Assembly (NCBI GenBank): GCA_030633015.1
Contig: DAOVTR010000081.1
Coordinates: 1-7,146 of the forward strand
Direction of reading: 5' to 3'
Source of the DNA: Bdellovibrionales bacterium
GTDB lineage: Bacteria; Bdellovibrionota; Bacteriovoracia; Bacteriovoracales; Bacteriovoracaceae
DNA length: 7,146 nucleotides
In this document: in pieces, positions 1 to 4,502 of the stretch
Layout of the letters: the number at the start of each line of letters is the position of its first letter
How positions within the stretch are numbered: the stretch's first letter is position 1
The notes under the pieces: model-generated
What the model was told of the DNA's origin: nothing
The model's database searches: none
Seen by the model: only the letters and a program-made list of their open reading frames with translations
Position numbers and translations under genes: made by a program

Positions 1-167
1 ACCATTTCTTGAGTAGTTAAATTTTTCTTTGTTACTTGGAAATAAAAATGCTCTCCCTTGCCGTCAGGATTATATAAAGGAACTTCCGTTACTTGAAAAT
101 TTTCAGGAGAAGTTTTGATCTCTCCTGTTATTTTGAGGTTTTTATCAGTAATAAAGGGTAAGTTCAC
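1..167 (-). CDS. truD: tRNA pseudouridine(13) synthase TruD, N-terminal fragment (runs off left edge)
   Basis: Only the first 55 codons are visible. TruD converts uridine 13 of certain tRNAs to pseudouridine in the cytoplasm. The fragment carries the family's N-terminal signature: SPENFQVTEVPLYNP at residues 20-34, then DGKGEHFYF at 35-43, and a KNLTT turn at 48-52. This parallels the NPEDFVVVE...PDGEGEH stretch I recall from E. coli TruD. The catalytic aspartate (GxKD motif) would lie beyond the window. GTG at 167-165 is the only sensible start: an in-frame TAA, the stop of the preceding gene, lies one codon upstream, and no ATG follows until codon 55. An AAGGA sits 12 bases upstream inside the preceding gene. 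The three-base gap implies co-transcription and probably translational coupling. The family call is fairly sure; the exact start is less so. Confidence 0.85.
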   Translation of the reverse strand, partial: MNLPFITDKNLKITGEIKTSPENFQVTEVPLYNPDGKGEHFYFQVTKKNLTTQEM

Positions 168-170
168 TGT

Positions 171-1526
171 TTAAATTATTCCTTGGTCAATCATGGCGTC
201 AGCAACTCTACTAAAACCATAAATATTTGCTCCATGAAAAAAATCATTTTTTCCAAACTGTCTTGCAGCATTGATTGTTTTATCGTGGATGTTGGCCATA
301 ACTTTTTCTAGGTAATGTTCTATTTGTTCTGTTGTCCATGACAGATTCATGGAGTTTTGTGAAAGTTCAAAAGATGAAATTATGGTGTTTCCAGATGCAC
401 ATACTTTTTCAGGAGCAAAAATAATATTTTTTTCAATAAGTAGATTTATTGCATCCATTGTTAGCGCTAAGTGGTAACCTTCTAGAATACATTTTACATT
501 GTTTTTAATAATGTTTTGTGCGTCAATGATGCCAAGTTCATTTCTAGAGTCACATGCAAAAATAAGATCACAAGGAATATTAAAAATGGGATTAAAGTCT
601 TTTGATTGATCAATACTAATGTATTTGGCTTCTTTGAATTTTTCACTATACTCTCTTAAGCTGCCTCTCTTAATATTTTTTAGTTTTTTTAAAAATTCTA
701 TTTTTTTATTATCAAGTCCCTGATCGTCTAAAAAATAGCCGCCATTTTCAGATAATAAAATAACCTTGGCGCCAAAATTAATAAGTTTTTGAGCAACATA
801 AAGAGAGTTAGACCCACAACCAGATATTATGCATCTTTTTCCTTTGAGATTTTCATTTGATTTCTTCATTATGGAATTAGCAAAATAAACCATCCCATGT
901 CCTGTAGCCTGGGATCTTATAACTGATCCTCCCCAGTTTATATTTTTTCCAGAAAATGAACCATTGAATTTATTAGTTATTTTTTTATATGAACCAAATA
1001 GATAACCAATTTCTCTTCCGCCAACTCCAATTCCTCCCGATGGGATATCTATCTCTGGACCAATATGCTTAGCTAGTTCATTCATGTAGTTTTGGCAAAA
1101 TCTCATGATTTCATTATCTGATTTTCCTTTTGATTCGAAGTCTGATCCACCCATAGCACCACCAATGGATAAAGTGGTTATTGAGTTTTTAAAAAGTTGT
1201 TCCAACGCAAGATATTTAAAGATACTTAAATTTACAGATGAATGAAAACGAAGCCCACCTTTATAAGGACCTAGACAATTATTCATTTGAATTCTAAATC
1301 CTCTATTTATTTGGACATCTCCGCGATCATCACTCCAGGTGATTTTAAATTGGATTGATCTATCAGGCTCAATAATTCGATCAATTATTTTTTGTTGGTA
1401 TAAATCTGGCCTTTGTTCTAATACCACTTCTATAGATTTTAAAAGACCTAGAACAGAGTTATGAAATTCTTTTTGGTTTGGATCTTTTGAACTTAGTATT
1501 TTTTTTATATAATTTTCAATATCCAT
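171..1526 (-). CDS. gdhA: Glutamate dehydrogenase (GdhA-family) homologue, probably catalytically inactive
   Basis: The 451-residue protein has the length and layout of hexameric bacterial NADP-type glutamate dehydrogenase, which interconverts 2-oxoglutarate plus ammonium and glutamate. The substrate domain spans about residues 1-200 (YKGGLRFH at 88-95, LFKNSITT at 111-118, GGSDFESKGKSD at 126-137). The Rossmann domain spans about 200-380, and the family C-terminus is present (GANIYGFSRVADAM at 432-445). Numbering matches Clostridium symbiosum GDH through the active site: substrate lysines K89 and K113 are kept. The catalytic lysine of GGAKGG is Met125 and the catalytic aspartate of the D-x-P-A/S-G-D motif is Gly165. 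The Rossmann loop reads GCGSNS rather than GFGNVA, the ANMPT motif is replaced by YHLAL, and NAGGV by ASGNT. The frame is intact, so this looks like a maintained pseudoenzyme rather than a decaying gene. The start ATG has a good ribosome site and lies 12 bases after the preceding stop. Family membership is near certain; loss of activity is inferred from residues. Confidence 0.93.
   Translation of the reverse strand: MDIENYIKKILSSKDPNQKEFHNSVLGLLKSIEVVLEQRPDLYQQKIIDRIIEPDRSIQFKITWSDDRGDVQINRGFRIQMNNCLGPYKGGLRFHSSVNLSIFKYLALEQLFKNSITTLSIGGAMGGSDFESKGKSDNEIMRFCQNYMNELAKHIGPEIDIPSGGIGVGGREIGYLFGSYKKITNKFNGSFSGKNINWGGSVIRSQATGHGMVYFANSIMKKSNENLKGKRCIISGCGSNSLYVAQKLINFGAKVILLSENGGYFLDDQGLDNKKIEFLKKLKNIKRGSLREYSEKFKEAKYISIDQSKDFNPIFNIPCDLIFACDSRNELGIIDAQNIIKNNVKCILEGYHLALTMDAINLLIEKNIIFAPEKVCASGNTIISSFELSQNSMNLSWTTEQIEHYLEKVMANIHDKTINAARQFGKNDFFHGANIYGFSRVADAMIDQGII
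180..184 (-). promoter_or_regulatory. Possible ribosome binding site for truD
   Basis: AAGGA on the minus strand falls within the last codons of the GDH-like gene, 12 bases before the truD GTG. The spacing is longer than usual, so re-initiation by ribosomes finishing the upstream gene may matter as much as this site. Confidence 0.4.
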
Positions 1527-1533
1527 AATTAAA

Positions 1534-1540
1534 TTCCTTT
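1534..1540 (-). promoter_or_regulatory. Ribosome binding site of the GDH-like gene
   Basis: The minus strand reads AAAGGAA, with its AGGA core 8 bases before the ATG at 1526. It overlaps the TAA stop of the upstream PPDK_N-domain gene (1541-1539), so termination there exposes the site. This fixes the start and argues for translational coupling. Confidence 0.75.
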
Positions 1541-4484
1541 AAAGAGTATTGTTAGGCTTTAAAATAACCCCTTGGTTTTTTCTGCCATCAATTTTTAAAA
1601 TAAGAGGATGATCTAAGTAAATATGTGCAATATTATCAGTCTGTTCTACAATTTCTTGTTTGAAAAACCACTCCCAGTTTAAAAAATCAGATTTATTAAA
1701 AATCGTGATATAAGTAATCCCTAGGGCCGTAATATTTTGGAAGAAATGGGTCCCCTGTGATGGATCAGCACTTACTGAAGGTATTGTCGCTTCAATGATT
1801 GCGCTAACATTGGAAATGTCGTTCCAGGCAACGGGAATTCCGAGGCAGTGATCTGCTGATCCCCAGCGTCCTGGGCCAATAAGAAGGAATTTCTTATTTT
1901 GTTTTTTTAGTTTTGCATTTAATTTTGAGACTTCTTTTGAAATTAAAATGCTTGAGCTGGAATTGAACTTGTCAGGCTTGACTATAATTATATTATTAAT
2001 ATCTTCATAGTCATCTTGTCCTAAAGCATTTGTAGAATAACAAAGAGCTTGTTTTATATCACTTTGAGTTATTTCTTGGTAGATATCACTTTGAGAAGTT
2101 GTTAGAGGCCTGGCTTGAAGTAGGTAGAACTGATGTGGAGTATCTGGTGATTGCGAAAGGTTAATTGCAAATTCCATCTCAACATCACAACCAAATCCCT
2201 CTTTCCCTATTTTTAGAATGGTAGAAAGAAGTTGGGCCAGATGGAGTTTATTGTGTTTTAAAATATTAGCAAAAGTTACAACGGGATAACTTCCAGAGAT
2301 AAAAGAATCTCTAATTACATGATCCTCTTGGAGATATGAACTGGATAAAAATTTAATAGGGTAGTCATTTGTTGCTTCATCAATATCTTTTAAAATATAA
2401 TTTGTCTCTTCATTCAACCATTTTAGATCATTTTGTTCATCTATTTTCATGTTGAGTGCAAAAAAAGATTTTTGACAGTTACTTAATATATCATCTACCG
2501 TCGAAAATTGAGCAATGTTTTTAGGATATTTAGGTGAAAATCTTAAGGTTTGTCCTCTTTCTACTATTATTTTTCCAAAACCGATGGAAAGATTCGCAAT
2601 ACCTTCAGAGGCCTTCATGAAATTTAATGGATAAAAATTATGAGATTGTGCTGTTCCTGAAATAGCAGGATAGTAAAGTTCTCCATAATGACTTCCAATA
2701 ACTTCTTGAATTAAAACTCCCATTTTTTCTTCTTCTGTTCTATGTTGAGTACTTTTTGAAAAAGCTTTTGGGGATTCATAAAAGATTGAAGCATAGACAA
2801 GTCTAATCGCCATTGAAAGTTGACGATATCTTTCATTGATATTGGGATGGTTATTTGGAAGCATATACGTTGAGTAAAGACCTGCGAATGGTTCGTCTTT
2901 ACTATCTTCTAATAGACTTGATGATCTTATGGCAATTGGGTAAGTAACTTTTGCCAAGTATGCTCGTAAGTCTTCTTCAATGTTTTTTGGTAATTTTGCC
3001 TGGGTAAAAAGTTGTGCAACTAGTTGGTCTGAATATTCTACTTCAGTAAAGTCTTCAAAATTATTATCTTCCATGAAATCATCAAAGCAGTCTGTCGATA
3101 ACACAAGTGTTCTTGGGATAAGTATTGATATATTGGAAATTTTTTTTAGCTTTGCACTATTTTGCTGAAGATGTTTTACCATAAAGGCTAAGCCACGAGC
3201 TTTACCACCAAGAGATCCTTCATCTATTTTTAAAAAAGTCATTTCAGGATCAAATCCATCTTTTTTAAATGATAAAATAATTCCCTTTTGTCTAAGAGAG
3301 CGAGTCTCTGTTAAAATAGATACAAGTCTTTTTCTAAGTTCATCTAGATTTGCAAAATCATAGTAATCTAATGATCTAAACTTTGTAGCAAGCGAGATTT
3401 CAGAGCGGGCCAATAGCCAATTTGAAAAATGATTAAGCATTACGTGATACCTGAGAGATTCTCTGGTGACTGTTTTTAAAACTTTCTCAAGATTTACAAG
3501 ATTAGATGCTCTTGAAACTTCAACACCATTTGGCATTCTGAATATAAAATCTCCAAAACCCATGTAGTCTACTAAAAATCTTCTAATTTCAAGATGGAGT
3601 GATGGTGAGTTTTTATCTTGAAAACGGACAAAGATTTCTTTTGCTTTGGAAATATTAGCTTTTTCTGTACTTAGTAGTAGTAGGGAAAGGTCTGGAAGTT
3701 CATTTTTTACAAATGATAAAAATTTTATTCCTGCCTCGGGGTCAATTTTTCCACCCTTTGGAAAACGAATGTCTGAAAAAATACCAAGCAGATAGGGGCG
3801 GTATCTTATATAAAGTTCCATTGCTTCTTCATAATTATTAGCAAGTAAGATTTTTGTTCTTGCTCTTAATTTCATTAATCTATGTTCTTCATTTAAGCTG
3901 TCATCAAGAACAGCTTTTGTTTGTCTAACAATTGATTGATATAAAATAGGAAGTATAGAAGAGTAATAAGAAGGGGAGTCTTCGATTAGAATTAATACCC
4001 TAACCATGACCATCTCTGTGTCATGGGGAGTATTTATTTTGTCTTCAGACCATTTTAAAATCGTCCATAAAATATTTCTATTACCTGACCAGATAAAGAC
4101 TTGATCAATTGCATTTTTAGGAATTTTCTTTTTATACAGAGTAAGACTTTTGGCGCTATGGACAAGCAAAATCACTGTTATATTTGGGTGTTGATCTTTT
4201 ATTGATTTTCCAAGTTTGATAACATCTGGTTTTAAAATTTTCGGCATAATAACCACTAGATCAAAACTCTTTTGTGAGATGGATTCTAGGGCCTGCTTAT
4301 AGTTTGTAACAACTGTTATTTTTGGAGGTTCAATTAAGCTAACCCCTCTGATTCGCATAAATACATGCTCAAGAAGTCCGCCGTCCTCTTCCATGATAAA
4401 TGCATCATATGGACTCGAGACAATCAGAATCTCACGCACCCTATAGGGCATGAGATTATGATATATTTTAAATTTAGTTCCCAT
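1539..4484 (-). CDS. Receiver-domain and PEP/pyruvate-binding (PPDK_N) fusion protein
   Basis: A 981-residue soluble protein with no signal peptide or membrane segment seen. Residues about 17-150 form a receiver-like domain whose phospho-acceptor position is apparently Met80 (FDLVVIMP). Residues about 161-320 form a second receiver-like domain with the acidic pair E168/D169, an aspartate at the phospho-acceptor position (D238 in GIFSDIRFP) and S272/T273. Residues about 420-795 match the ATP-grasp-like nucleotide-binding domain of PEP synthase and pyruvate phosphate dikinase: GSLGGKARGLAF at 423-434, AIRSSSLLEDS at 518-528 and LLQARPL at 788-794. Residues about 850-981 are an extra domain with GPGRWGSADHC at 870-880. 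The phosphohistidine swivel domain and PEP barrel are absent, so it should not be called PEP synthase. It most likely binds or phosphorylates something under receiver control, which is inferred. The ATG is preceded directly by an in-frame TAG, so no longer start exists. It lies 18 bases after the Fe-S flavoprotein gene. Confidence 0.88.
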   Translation of the reverse strand: MGTKFKIYHNLMPYRVREILIVSSPYDAFIMEEDGGLLEHVFMRIRGVSLIEPPKITVVTNYKQALESISQKSFDLVVIMPKILKPDVIKLGKSIKDQHPNITVILLVHSAKSLTLYKKKIPKNAIDQVFIWSGNRNILWTILKWSEDKINTPHDTEMVMVRVLILIEDSPSYYSSILPILYQSIVRQTKAVLDDSLNEEHRLMKLRARTKILLANNYEEAMELYIRYRPYLLGIFSDIRFPKGGKIDPEAGIKFLSFVKNELPDLSLLLLSTEKANISKAKEIFVRFQDKNSPSLHLEIRRFLVDYMGFGDFIFRMPNGVEVSRASNLVNLEKVLKTVTRESLRYHVMLNHFSNWLLARSEISLATKFRSLDYYDFANLDELRKRLVSILTETRSLRQKGIILSFKKDGFDPEMTFLKIDEGSLGGKARGLAFMVKHLQQNSAKLKKISNISILIPRTLVLSTDCFDDFMEDNNFEDFTEVEYSDQLVAQLFTQAKLPKNIEEDLRAYLAKVTYPIAIRSSSLLEDSKDEPFAGLYSTYMLPNNHPNINERYRQLSMAIRLVYASIFYESPKAFSKSTQHRTEEEKMGVLIQEVIGSHYGELYYPAISGTAQSHNFYPLNFMKASEGIANLSIGFGKIIVERGQTLRFSPKYPKNIAQFSTVDDILSNCQKSFFALNMKIDEQNDLKWLNEETNYILKDIDEATNDYPIKFLSSSYLQEDHVIRDSFISGSYPVVTFANILKHNKLHLAQLLSTILKIGKEGFGCDVEMEFAINLSQSPDTPHQFYLLQARPLTTSQSDIYQEITQSDIKQALCYSTNALGQDDYEDINNIIIVKPDKFNSSSSILISKEVSKLNAKLKKQNKKFLLIGPGRWGSADHCLGIPVAWNDISNVSAIIEATIPSVSADPSQGTHFFQNITALGITYITIFNKSDFLNWEWFFKQEIVEQTDNIAHIYLDHPLILKIDGRKNQGVILKPNNTL
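2056..2095 (-). repeat. Two copies of a 13-base direct repeat (27-base period)
   Basis: The plus-strand text ATATCACTTTGAG occurs at 2056-2068 and again at 2083-2095, exactly 27 bases apart. In the PPDK_N-domain protein it encodes QSDI twice (residues 798-801 and 807-810), part of a nine-residue tandem duplication. It sits in the linker just after the QARPL motif, where length variation should be tolerated. Confidence 0.7.
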
Positions 4485-4502
4485 CTAAGAAATATAATAA
4501 GC

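Noticed and set aside
2980..3168. 62-codon plus-strand open frame
   Set aside because: It lies antisense inside the PPDK_N-domain gene, has no recognisable motif, and its serine-rich composition reflects the opposite strand.
1539..4484. Calling this gene ppsA or ppdK
   Set aside because: The phosphohistidine swivel and PEP-binding barrel needed for those reactions are not present.
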